A stretch of 64,000 nucleotides of DNA from Quercus robur (taxonomy: Eukaryota; Streptophyta; Magnoliopsida; Fagales; Fagaceae): the NCBI RefSeq assembly GCF_932294415.1, contig NC_065537.1, positions 2,790,001 to 2,854,000 on the forward strand, written 5' to 3'. Of the stretch, positions 46,180 to 56,912 are shown piece by piece (within the stretch, counting starts at the first letter, position 1; the number at the start of each line of letters is the position of its first letter). The notes under the pieces are model-generated. The model did not search any database. It was not told where the DNA came from and worked only from the letters and a program-made list of their open reading frames with translations. A program made the translations under genes and the position numbers.

Positions 46180-48125
46180 CCGAATGGCAGGAATAATGGT
46201 CCATGGGCTTGTAAGATAGTCAAAAGGCCCCAAAGAAAGCAAGCGGGCCCAAGGGAGCTCAAAGAAAGAAGTAGTAAACTCATGAGAATTATGAAAAATG
46301 GAAAGTAAGCAAAAATAGGCCAAAGGAGCCCAAAGGAAAGAACTAGTAAATAGGGTTGGTAAAAAGGCCAATAAACCCTAAAAGTAAAGGATATGGTAAT
46401 TGGGTCAGGAAAGCCCGAAAGATTTAGCAAAAACCCATAGGAATGAAGGATTAGAATGGGCCGAAGATGCCCAAAGGAATGAAGTGGGCCGAGGATGCCC
46501 AAAGGAATAAAATAGGCCAAGGAAGCCCAAAATAGTATGAGAACAAGCCCAGCAGTAGTATTAGGCTACATGAACTGAGTAAAAGGGAAAGTGTGTAGTA
46601 GGCCCAAAGGAGGCCCAGCGAACACAAACCAAAATGCAACATGGCAAAGGCAATGAGGCGGCATGGCAGAAGTGTCAGTCGACCTACAAAGAAGACAAGG
46701 GCTAGATTGAAGAAGGAAAGGCCTATGTCCAAGCAAAACCCAGCCCAGGGAGAAAGCAAGATACAAAGAACGAAAACCCAATAATTCACCTACGCCACAA
46801 GAGGTTAAGAATGAGTGGTAAAATGAGCAGCAAAGTCCAGACAAGCCCCCAGGCCATGGCAAACGCATGAATAGCAGACAAGCTTTAGAATCACATGGAA
46901 GTGCAACACGCACAAGGCTCAAGCACCACCCACTTGTACCCAGCCAATACAGGAGCGGTGTGCCATGGGTCAGAGGTAAGAGAGGGTATGGTCTGGTAGT
47001 AGGGAGAAGGGGAAGTCCATTATGGGGTTCCCGCTCTAACTCTTTTGGGGGAAATGTCCTGCTGGAATGACATACCACCCAAAAGAGGGAAAGATGAGCT
47101 AGAATCACTAGGTGCGTGCCATATGAGTTAGTAAGAGAGAATGCCCAACTCTTATCCGGATGGGAATGTCATGGAGAGTAAGAAAACAAAACGACACTCT
47201 TTTGTCTAGGAATGGAACGTGGCACAGCCAGCACAGGGAAGTGGTGATGTCTAGGCAACTGACAAACTAGTGGGTGGTCTAGGAAGGACACCCACACCCA
47301 AACAAAAGTAGTTGAGAGGTAAAACAGTAAAACCCATCACAGTAGGCAATATAAAAAGGCATTGGCTATGCACAGTGAGGGGGAGGAAGGTAAGCATAAG
47401 AGATAATAGAGAGAAATAAGTAAGAAAAAGCGAGAAAGAAAAGAAGCAAAATGATAAGAAAGAAAAGAGGTAACATAGAAATCAAAAAGAAAAAATGGAG
47501 AGTGAAAGGAAAAACAGAGAGTGAGAAAACAAGAAGTGTAGTAAAGACATGTACCAATAGGCTACTCCCTTCTCTCACTCTCATTAGCCTACTCTTTAGT
47601 AAGAATTTGGAGATAAGCCATCTAGGCACATTCTTTCAAAGTGAGCAATTTCTGTGGCAAGATTTCCCTCGTGAGATTGCCCACATTGAAGGGTGGTTCC
47701 CTTTTTGGACTTAAATCTCTTAAGAAACCAAACACAGCAGACTAACCATTCTTTCTTTTCTTTATCAAGCATTAGCATTTTTTCCTTTTCTTTTATTGTT
47801 GTTATTAAACTATTTTTGCCGTACTCATATTACTGTATTCTTTCCCCCTTTTACTAAGAGAATGGTTTAATCATTGTCTTTGGCTGATAGCAAGCATATT
47901 CTTCTTATTTTTATCATATTATATCTTCCTGCTATAACATTTTTGTGACAGCATCTTTTGCCGTGGGCATGTGACCAAGGTTCCAACAAAGGGGTCCTAG
48001 CTTGTGCACAAGCTAGCTTGGGGTGAGTTTTAGTCAAGCCAATTCGGACTCTCCTACCCCAAAACTATTGGGCCATAAAGCGGCAGGAAGTAATCTAGCC
48101 TAGAATTACAAAAAGGCCCACCACA
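46180..48125 (+). mobile_element. Second, diverged LTR of the same family (5'-truncated)
   Basis: It is collinear with the solo LTR at 43366-45264. Matching blocks are GAATGGCAGGAATAATGG near the left end, TCCTGCTGGAATGA...CCACCCAAAAGAG near 47057, the TATA box TATAAAAAGG at 47350, TTGTGCACAA near 48002, and the end AAAAAGGCCCACCACA. About 90 bases of the expected 5' end are missing, where the Mutator-like element adjoins. Divergence is high, so the two LTRs are not the pair of one recent element. The flanking DNA and gaps show no gag-pol. Confidence 0.8.
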
Positions 48126-48884
48126 TTCTTCAAAACAAAAGCATAAATGAAAAATAAGTGTTAAAATTTGTGATAGAAATGGTTTTTTATGAGTGTGTGT
48201 GTGTATATATGTATACAAATAAAGGATCCATTAATAAAATTAGATTAATTTTTTTTTTTTTAAATTATGAGTTCTAGTTAGCTTAATTGATAAATTTTGT
48301 TGTCGTTATAAGTTAAAATTCTATTATATCTATTACAAAATAATTTTTGTTAATAAAAATAGGGGGAGAGGGAGGATTTTGAAAAATTATGAGGGGGCCA
48401 TTAAATAAAATTTGCTCCTAATTTTTTTTTAAAAAATAATAATAAATGTAAAGGGAGGGTTTTGAATAATTGAGGGCATGGGCCTTGGTCCCCCTCTGCA
48501 ATTCTCCCATCCAATAAAAATAAAACCATTTATTTTAAAAATAATTGTTTAAGAGATCTGATGGTTGAATAAGAGATTTGAGGTTCAATCGTCTCTAATA
48601 CCAAAAACTGATTGGTGTTTTGGTCTGATGATAAAGAGCTATCATCAGAAGCAGACGTCATAGATTGAAACTCTTTAAAAAATAAATCCAACATTTTTTG
48701 GAAAATTGCAATTATTCTTAATGGTTGGGATTTAGAGTTAAAAAAACCATATCTATCACATACCTTGAATAAAATGAAGAAGTAAAAATATTTTACGAAA
48801 GAAATGAGACTAATTACACTCCGTCCTTTTTTTTCTTTTTTTTTTAAACTGGTCCAATTTGGTCTGTCCGGTCCTAATCCATAA

Positions 48885-48923
<39 letters not shown>

Positions 48924-49298
48924 TTTTTACTGCATTCATGAAATATTGTGTGTGTGTGTGTAATATCTAGACCAAAATCTTCTTAAGATGGAACTGTAGA
49001 TAATAATAATAAGCAATGTAGATTGACCTTGAAACTGGAGATTAATGAATAAAGATTAAGACTTCAACCTTTCATTTTGCATTATAGCAGATTTTCAGAA
49101 TTTAAAAAGATTGTTTAATTTTTATGTGATACAAGTTTCAGTTTTAAACATGGTGTTACCTTCATCTGTGTTCAAAATTAAGAGGCCAACAATATGAGTT
49201 TATGGGATGGGCTATCACTCATTATGTATTCCGAGGATTAGAAAGACAAAAGAGTAATAAAGATAGCCTAATAGAGACAAGTGATGAAAGAAGTATGG
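48126..49298. other. Intergenic with SINE fragments and microsatellites
   Basis: A degenerate SINE-like segment lies near 48267-48350 (TTAGCTTAATTGATAAA...). A (TA)n tract lies at about 48885-48914 and a (GT)n tract at 48947-48960. No gene is seen. Confidence 0.45.
48550..48682 (+). mobile_element. SINE fragment, same family as 17809-17962
   Basis: It shares TCTGATGGTTGAATAAGAGAT, a B-box-like GAGGTTCAATCGTCTC, GATTGGTGTTTTGGTCTGATGATAA and the GCAGACGTCATAG...GAAACTCTTTAAAAAA end. The A-box part is missing, so the copy is 5'-truncated. Confidence 0.75.
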
Positions 49299-49588
49299 AA
49301 AGACAAACTAATAAAGAAACTAGTTCAATACAAACTATACGTAAGAAGATGGATGAGAAAGAAAACAAAAATTAAGACTTGAAAGACTTAAAAGACTTAA
49401 AGACAACTTTTTATGGAAAAGAAAGAAAGTGGTCATAATAAAATAATGCAAGACAAACTAGACATAATTGATGAAGACAAAGGAATAGTAATGTTAAAGA
49501 AAGAAATAGTAAAAGAAATGATAGAAAGAATGGAAAGACAGGGCAATAAAGAAACTAGTTCAATACAAACTATATGTAAGAAGATGGA
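49299..49588 (+). repeat. Direct repeat of a ~56-base purine-rich block
   Basis: The block around AATAAAGAAACTAGTTCAATACAAACTATACGTAAGAAGATGG at 49311-49354 recurs at 49546-49588 with one difference. The sequence between and around is A/G-rich and opens a lysine/glutamate-rich frame (49413-49658) with no recognised domain. I do not call a gene. Confidence 0.6.
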
Positions 49589-50122
49589 AAAAGACATAGA
49601 AAAAGAAAGAGACATGATAAGGAAAGAGAAAGAAGATAGTTTAGTCAACAAAGGATAGAAAAATGATAGTTCTAAGAAAAATGATAGTTTAAAGGAAAAA
49701 ATTGATGGAAGACTAAATCATAGTTTGAACAATTGCTTTATCCTTGTACTGTTTTTATGTTCTTCAAATTTCGGCAATGTTTCTTAATACATCTGCCAAT
49801 CAATACATCGCGAAGAACTCAAACATCTTGCAAGGTGCATATCTTTGTGTAGTTTCAACTATCATGATATTGTCACTGGGATTTCTTGGGATATTCATTA
49901 TAGCAGGGTCAAAGGTTGGCACATGTAACATGATAATTAACTAGGCATACTAAACTAGAAGCTACTTTCATTGTTTCATTGGCGTATGGAACTGGAAGCA
50001 ACTTTTAGTCCATTTTTTTTTCTCAAATTTTTGGCTAAAAATCATCTTAGTCTGGAACCAGTGGTTTTCCTTTTTCTTCTTTGATTGTTAGTCATTGAGA
50101 TAGCTTCTTGCTTTAGATAATA
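49589..50122. other. No supported gene; short hydrophobic open frame
   Basis: A 66-codon frame at 49744-49944 has one hydrophobic stretch (CVVSTIMILSLGFLGIFIIAG) but no family match that I recognise and no clear splice context. It could be a relic exon. Confidence 0.3.
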
Positions 50123-50786
50123 AAAGGAAACATAATATCATCTTTTGTTTGTAAAATTTCCATTCTCATGTAAGCAGGTGGATTACACAGAGCAGATTAG
50201 ACAAAGCTAAAGTTTGCTAGGCAGATGCGAGCTTACTGTTACTTCTGTGGTGCAGCAACCTTTGTTTCCCCTGAACTTTCTGAAGCTCGAATATCGTGGC
50301 CAAAAATGGGGTTCTTACAACAGTGATTGATGATTTCTTTGACATTGTTTGTTCTGAAGAGGAATTGGTGAACCTTGTACAATTGGTTGAGAAGTAAGTT
50401 TTCCCTTTTTCACAATATTCATTTTCTGCTTTTCTTGGATCTCTCATCCATTTGTGATTTCTGTTTATAGTCTTAAGTAGTCTTCTCAGTATAAAACTGA
50501 AAATGAAATTGGAACTGAACCACAGGTAGAATGTTAATGTCAGCACTGACTGTTGTTCTCAGAATGTTGAAATTTTATTTTCGGCACTTCGCAACACAAT
50601 CTTTGGCATTGGAGACTAATAGAGATGTATTAGACATATTAGTCCAATGTAATAGGCCCAAGCTCACTCCTATTTGTACGAATAGTTTAGGGTTTAGTCG
50701 TCTATATATACTCATGTTATAATTCATTGTAACAAAGGTTATGTATTACACTCTTACATGATAAAGATGCAGCCCTTCAGGTTTCT
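50123..50786 (+). pseudogene. ent-kaurene synthase fragment (two exons) fused to an LTR piece, copy 1
   Basis: Exon A (about 50222-50394) follows an acceptor GGCAG and encodes [23 protein letters not shown], then, after a one-base deletion, [36 protein letters not shown] is the class I diterpene-cyclase metal-binding motif. A GTAAGT donor follows. Exon B (about 50529-50616) continues NVNVSTDCCSQNVEILFSALRNTIFGIGD, with TAG in place of the expected W at its start. The rest of the roughly 780-residue gibberellin-pathway enzyme is absent. From about 50617 the sequence becomes an LTR fragment (CTATATATACTCATG TATA region), cut at about 50786. Confidence 0.85.
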
Positions 50787-51313
50787 CTTCTTCTAATTAA
50801 GTTAAAGTAATTGAAAAAGGCCAAAGAATAGGGAGCCTTTTTCTTCACCTTCTTCTTCTTCTTCTGCATTCTACACCTATTGATGGCCTTTGTAATCATG
50901 AGTCTTTGTGCCATCATTGCTACGAAAAGCCTCTCTCTCTCTCTCTCTCTCTCCATGTGCCCATACAAACACAATATATGAGCTGTATGACTCTTACTAA
51001 TAACGACTCTCCTATTTAAAGTCCAAGAAGCCCTTCTCTTACAAACCACTTTTTTCTCTCTTATAGCTTTCACTCTCTCCCTCTCCTTTTATTGTAGAAT
51101 CGAAGTACCTCTTTCTCAAGTCAAGAAACGAAGTTTCAGAGAGAAAAACAAGATGTTTACTAACACTTCGTCTATCCCATTCTAGTTATCGACATCCAAG
51201 GCTGTCAAAGAGACAACCTTAGAGTTCGCCGGCTTAACAGGTTCTTTCCTTGTAAACTCTCTCTCTCTCTCTCTAACAACAAAGTTGTGTAAACTAACAG
51301 GAGAAGAAGAGTA
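50787..51313 (+). promoter_or_regulatory. Promoter and 5' UTR of the LITTLE ZIPPER gene
   Basis: A TATA-like CTATTTAAAG lies at 51012-51021. (CT)n tracts occur at 50930-50953 and 51258-51274. A 10-codon upstream ORF (51153-51185, MFTNTSSIPF then TAG) precedes the coding frame and may damp translation. The promoter is only about 225 bases long before LTR-derived DNA begins. Confidence 0.45.
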
Positions 51314-51529
51314 TTGAAAGAAGAAGCAAAGGAGAAGAAAAGGGTGAGAGTAGTGAAGATGGAAATGAAGAACTTGAAACTGTTCATGGTAAACGGAAGC
51401 ATCATGGAAGAGAACGAGAAGCTGAGACAGAAAGCTTTGCTGCTTCACCAAGAGAATCAGGCCCTGTTATTCCAGCTCCAAACAAAGCTCTCTCAACAAC
51501 AGAAACAGCAACAACAATCACTAAAATGA
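51314..51529 (+). CDS. ZPR: LITTLE ZIPPER microprotein (ZPR type)
   Basis: ZPR microproteins form inactive heterodimers with class III HD-ZIP transcription factors and so tune shoot meristem and leaf polarity. In the family they are themselves induced by HD-ZIP III factors. The 71-residue frame contains NLKLFMVNGSIMEENEKLRQKALLLHQENQALLFQLQTKLSQ, a leucine zipper with leucines or isoleucines at heptad spacing and the ENE/QEN positions typical of ZPR3/4. It ends in a glutamine-rich tail (QQQKQQQQSLK). Relatives start close to the zipper, so the second ATG (51359, MEMKNLKLF; 56 residues) may be the true start. There is no DNA-binding domain, as expected. Confidence 0.85.
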   Translation: MKEEAKEKKRVRVVKMEMKNLKLFMVNGSIMEENEKLRQKALLLHQENQALLFQLQTKLSQQQKQQQQSLK

Positions 51530-52795
51530 ATATGTACTGCTTTTTGCAGAAACTAATTAGAAGAATAGGTAGGAATAGGGGTCTCTGTTCTTTGATCTTT
51601 GGACTCTGGAGTTGACTTTAAGTTCTTTGAATAATTAACTAGGGTGGGGAATGAATAAAGGAAAAATGGGTTGTTAGCCTTTTTATGAGTAATACATGCA
51701 TGGATTATAATGTATAATAGTACAACTTTTGAGTCCTTCTATGAGTATTACATGGAATTTAATGTAGAATGCAACAACTATGCATGTAATTATATATATA
51801 AACCTGTGATTTTGAGTTTTTAGAGAAAGAGCCACAGAGAGTTTTTTTTTTTTTTTTTTTGGGGAGGATGAGGTAGTAACATAAGTCCCAGAGCGTCTCA
51901 AATCCACTCCAAAATAAGTTTACACGTAGGAATATAGGATATAAAGAGCATGTGTATTTTATTTGTGAGTGGTGTTAAAATAATCGTCGACCCAATGCCA
52001 ATTTGTCATTTAATTCATCATTCTCTTGTATTTCAAACTCTAACAGAACCCTTTACCTGGGAAGCAATATTTAGAAACGCAATGACAAGCGGACGAGGAA
52101 ATTCAGCCATAAAATATTATGAGGGGCATGAAGCAAGAAGGAATAGGAAAATATTGATTTACATTACTGGAATGTTTGTCTAAATAGAGAGTGCTGAGAA
52201 ACCATATGAAGCCTAAATGCTACAATGCCAAATAAGATTGTATTGATTGAGCCATTCTAGAATTAGGATGGAGAGATATTCGAATTTGAGTTCCTTTGTG
52301 TGAGAACCGAAAGGTATCACTAGACCACAATACTCTTGACAGAGTACAGAGCTCTTAAAATGCAAATAAATATTCCAAAAACCAAAAGCACTGAAGATTA
52401 ATAGTGTCCGCGCATGTGAGTTACATTCAGCCAGCTGGATTCAAATGTGCATTCCATCTAACCTGCAATTAACTCAATGACTATGCTCCAGCATTTTAGC
52501 AAAATCTATGATAATCCGTACTATAATGAGAAGCAGCAAAACAAACTCAGAAAACATTTGGGCCTACAAAATCAACAGACTCACCTGCAAAAAGGAAATC
52601 AGTGGAAATGTTCCATAGAAATTGTACTCATACCTTTTTTATATATATAGACATATATACTATAAGATACTATGGAATATCGCCTAAATAAGCTTAAGCT
52701 TGAAAAAAAAAATCTAAAGAACTTTATTTATGAATTTATAACGGGTGAGAAAGGCAAAAGACAAACTCAAACTGGCACTTCAAAACCCAAACCAA
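51530..52795. other. Intergenic, between convergent ZPR and DHDPS
   Basis: This includes the ZPR 3' UTR. A poly-T run lies at about 51842-51860. No further gene is seen. Confidence 0.45.
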
Positions 52796-52943
52796 GGGGC
52801 CGTTTGGTACATAATTTCAAACACATGTTTTCAGTTTTTAAACAATATTACACGCATTTTCACATACTTTTTCTCTCACGTATTTTTACACATGTTTTCA
52901 AACAACAAAACACATTTTTAAGCACATGTACCAAACACCCCCC
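52796..52943. mobile_element. Short MITE next to the DHDPS stop codon
   Basis: The left end is GGGGCCGTTTGGTACAT and the reverse complement of the right end is GGGGGGTGTTTGGTACAT. The interior (about 145 bases) is A/T-rich with ACACATGTTTTCA repeats. It lies 26 bases beyond the DHDPS stop codon, so it is very likely part of that gene's 3' UTR or polyadenylation region. Confidence 0.65.
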
Positions 52944-52968
52944 AAATATCCAGAACTAGGAAAACAAA

Positions 52969-55900
52969 CTAATACCGACCAATTAGGATAAAGTCATCAT
53001 CGTCGAGAACCTGAACATCTTTTTCTCCTACAAAATTCTCCCGGCCAATTTCCTTCACCAAATTAACAAACTCTACCCTCTTTGCCAGAGGAAGAGGTAC
53101 ATATGGGAGCCTGAAAACTGGCCTCACAACTCCAAGTTGAGCAAGAGCCGTGTTTAAGCCAATGGGATTTGGCTCATGAAAAAGCCACTCCATCAGAGGC
53201 ATGAGCTTTGCATTCAGTGAAGGGTTTTTTCCTCCAAACATAAGTTCCCGCATTAATCCGGGAACCAGGTTGCTAGTAACAGATATCACCCCAGTCGCTC
53301 CATAGCTCCATCTAGAATCATGACACTCATCATCATTACCACTCCACACTACTATACCGTTATCTGTATACTGTTTGACCCGATCATTTCCAACACACTC
53401 CTTAACACCAGCCAAGTAAGCACTCTGGGCTATAGTGTGAATTACACGTGGGGGAATATCTTGGCCAGTCCGCGAAGGCACATTGTATATGATGCTGGGA
53501 CCCATTGATAGAACACTTTCAAAGTGAGAAACCATTCCCTCCTTGGAGGTTTTGCCATAGTAGGGATTAATGTGAAGGGCACCATGCATTCCAACAGCAA
53601 AACCCTGTTCAGTAGCATGAATTGCTTCCCTCGTGGAATTGCTTCCAGTGTTTCCAATAACCTTAATTGATCCACCAAAACAGTTTACTGTGTGGCCAAT
53701 AAGCATTATATGTTCATCCCAGCTCATCAATTGGCCTTCACCAGTTGTGCCACCAACAATAATACCTTCAGCGCCTTTGACAATCTGCATGTTCACCAAG
53801 TCATCGTACGCTTCTAGATCGAATCTACCATCAGGTAGGTATGGAGTTTTGATGGCTGTTATCAATCTAAGAGCCTTTATATCATCTGTAGATGTCCTGA
53901 AAAAACAGTAAGAGAATAAATAATATCTAAGGCACCAATTCTCACTACAAAAAAAAAAAAAAAAAAAAAAGTATATCTAAGGACAACCACTACAGTACTA
54001 CTATTTCTTTTTAAACAAATTAAAATGTTCCATCATTTTATTTACTAATGATGTTAGATTTGTTAAAACACAACCACACACTTACACCAGCACAAATGCA
54101 CAACATAATGTAATTTGTATGAACTGACCAGTACACTACCAGCAGTCAGTAAGACAACCAAAAAAATTTATTTTACTTGATCAATTCACAATACCAGACA
54201 AATGACTCCAATACTCACAAGCCAGCAATGGCTATTTGGCCATAGATTTAGATACTGTTCATGTGGTGCCTCAGTTATTTGAACTTAGAATCTCCATTTG
54301 AACAATTCAGGAGGAGAGTATATACAAATATATTGCAACAATTTTTATTAAAGCAAAAAACTTCAAAGTATACAGGGGGTATACAGAGAATGCACCAACA
54401 TCAGCCTCTTAAATTACGAGAGTGTATATATCTTCAGTCTAGGGACAATAAATGCAGATGGTATGAAAGAAATATTGAATATATAGGCTTTTCTTTCAGA
54501 ACCTAATTAAAGCAGAGCTGATCTCTGACAAACTATAAGTACAATACACACTCACACGCCAGACATTTAAAACATTAAATACAAGGCACTACAGATGGCA
54601 CAACAGCCCAGATATTTGATATAAAGATGCATCTATAGGGAGAAAATGTCATTCGATAATTTACCTATTTTTAACTTCCAAACTGCGCATTGGAAGATGG
54701 AAATTAGGTATTACAGCCGCTTGCGGAGACCTCCACTTTGCATTCCTACCTCATAGCAACAGAGAAAATGAAATTAGCAAAATTAGCAAAACAGAGTTTT
54801 TGGCAAGAAGACTTGGCCCCTTTCTCAAGTTTCATGACAGCACTTGTTAGCATTAGAGTTCAGCAAAGGCACAGCCCTCCATACAAATATAAATTGATCT
54901 ACAAAGATCAATTATTTGTCTAAAAGACTAAGTAAAAAAGTAACAAACCAAGAGAAATTAATTGCAAAAATAAATCAAATGTACACAAGACCATGTGGCT
55001 GAGCAGAAATTGTATTTCATTTGATTCTTAAAACAAAAGCTTAACACAGCAGTCATTCTAGCTCCTCAACTAACACCCCCCCCCCCCCCCCCCCCACCAA
55101 AAAAAAAAGGCAGTTGAAGGCTTCAAGTCAATAAAGTGATGTTCTAAATTCAAATGAAAATTTTAAGCACCTAAAAGCTTGTCTATCAAACAAAGACTTT
55201 TCAGTTTTTAACCAAATTTTTTTTCCCAGTTGCTTGCCACAAGATTTCTCCTGCATCCTGGACTAACAAAAATTAGCTGAAGTAAGCATTAACAATGGCA
55301 AAGGAACCTATACAATGCTTTTCAAAATCGATACAATGTCCATCCTAAACTTCAAACGGAGAAATGTTCCACTTTAGCTATTGTTAATAAGCACTTTGCC
55401 CTCTACCGTTAGGATTTCCGTCAAATTTAAAATCCAAAAATCTGCCAAACACATTATTACCCACTACCAATTGCTCAGCTTTGAAGAGGGTGACATGCAA
55501 TCAACCAAAAATAAGTAACAAAGAGGAGGCTATTAACATGTCTTCATGTCACAAAAATCTTATTTTATAATTTGATAGTTAGAGAAGGGGAATTTAAACT
55601 ATAGATGTCTCCGTTAATATATTATTGATGTTGCACTGATTACATTCATTGTCACGTCCGTTTACATTCTACTAGAATCAGGAGTTCAACTTTAGCTTCG
55701 CAAGCAACAACCTAGACAAAACATTCCATAGTCTGAAAAAATCCAATTAGAATGCAGATGCAGCTCACAGGTTTGCGAAACTCAAACATAGCACAAAATG
55801 TGTGTGTGCGCCCTAATAGCTAATATATATACACACACATATATAATTTCCTTTCTTTGATATATGCAAATATTGAACCTCAGATCTCTTGTTCAATCAT

Positions 55901-56219
55901 CAGAGAGCCTATACGGTTGAGCTAACTAAAACCCACATAAAATTTCCTATTCCTATTTCTTTTTAAAGTGGCGAGAAACAAACACCACGGACAACAAAAA
56001 TGGATCACAGATCAGATAATTATAAAAAAAAAAAAAAGTATAATAATGGATTTATTAGTTAACAAAGTAAGAAAGTGACAGCAATTTGATTAAATAATAA
56101 TGATGATGATAATAATAATAAAAAAAGATAAACCTCTTATAGTTATCGGGAGAGGTGGGACGCGCAAACTGTAGAGCAGGGCCCCTGAGTGACAAAGTAT
56201 TGCACTTCAAAGCAGCCAT
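52969..56219 (-). CDS. DHDPS: 4-hydroxy-tetrahydrodipicolinate synthase (DHDPS), plastid
   Basis: This enzyme condenses pyruvate with aspartate semialdehyde, the first committed step of lysine synthesis, in the plastid. Exons on the minus strand are 56219-56134, 54745-54665 and 53896-52969, with GT-AG introns and agreeing phases, giving 364 residues as in other plants. The first 50 or so residues ([24 protein letters not shown]...) look like a plastid transit peptide. Active-site residues are the GGTTGEG loop (T106/T107), Y169 in NPYYGK, Y193 in [11 protein letters not shown]198, and the Schiff-base lysine K221 in AGVKECVGN. The lysine-binding segment GSNSTREA (N142, E146) is intact, so normal feedback inhibition is expected. 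The coding sequence has no defect. A SINE fragment lies in intron 1 and a MITE in the 3' UTR region. Confidence 0.96.
55076..55095 (+). repeat. 20-base poly-C tract in DHDPS intron 1
   Basis: A run of 20 C, followed by ACC and an A-run, is unusual in this AT-rich DNA and is a likely site of length error. Confidence 0.8.
55868..55936 (-). mobile_element. SINE fragment in DHDPS intron 1, same family as 17809-17962
   Basis: On the minus strand it reads TTAGTTAGCTCAACCGTATAGG (A-box region), CTCTGATGATTGAACAAGAGA and GATCTGAGGTTCAATATTTG (B-box region). It is the 5' half only. Confidence 0.7.
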
Positions 56220-56912
56220 TGCAAAGAGTGAGATTTAATCAAAAACCGAATAGAAAGTAGAAGAAAGGGAAGGGGGATGTGTTCAGTTAATAATAATAAT
56301 AATGGTAGTGGTGAAGAAAAGCATGGTGGCTTCGCCGTCGCCGCCGGAGGAGGAGGAGGGTTGATTGTGGTTGGGTGGCGGCTTCAGTTTAGAGGCGGCT
56401 GGGTTTTTGAGAATAGAGAGTTGCTTTGTTAGGGCTTTTTAAGTTTGAGGCGGGTTGGGAAACGTAATTTATGAATAACATGATAGAACTTTTATTTGAT
56501 ATAAAAGACTAGGAGTAGAACTTGACTTAGATACGAACCTTGTATGCATTGCCCACTAAAAATCTAGTTTCAAATTTTCAATCAAATCCAAACGCCTAAT
56601 TATTGTATATATTTAATATTTGTATTGATTAATAAAATTTAAATAATTTTTGTCTGTTTCGAGAGAGAATTAAATTCAACGTGACGATAATGTTGTATTT
56701 AACTCCAAACCTTTTTGCAAAGGTTATTTAAGAGCATTCACGTTAGACGATTATGTTAGTGTAGTTTTATTAAACTTTGTACCATTTGATTAATCTCTTT
56801 TTTTTGGGGGGCGGGGGGGGGGGGGGAAGCACATTTTTAGTCTCTAAATGTGAATTTAGGTGTTTGGTAAATTTTCATAAACGTGCTTTTTTCCATTGCA
56901 AATGTGAATTTA
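56220..56912. other. DHDPS promoter/5' UTR and flanking DNA
   Basis: A GC-rich stretch with (CCG/GGA)-type repeats lies at about 56325-56395 and probably belongs to the 5' UTR or core promoter. A G-run of 14 lies at 56813-56826. No other gene is seen. Confidence 0.45.

Noticed and set aside
49413-49658. Lysine/glutamate-rich frame
   Set aside because: Purine-rich repeated DNA gives such frames by chance; the opposite strand is open too.
49744-49944. Small hydrophobic protein frame
   Set aside because: One possible membrane segment but no recognised family, no clear promoter, and no conserved splice context.
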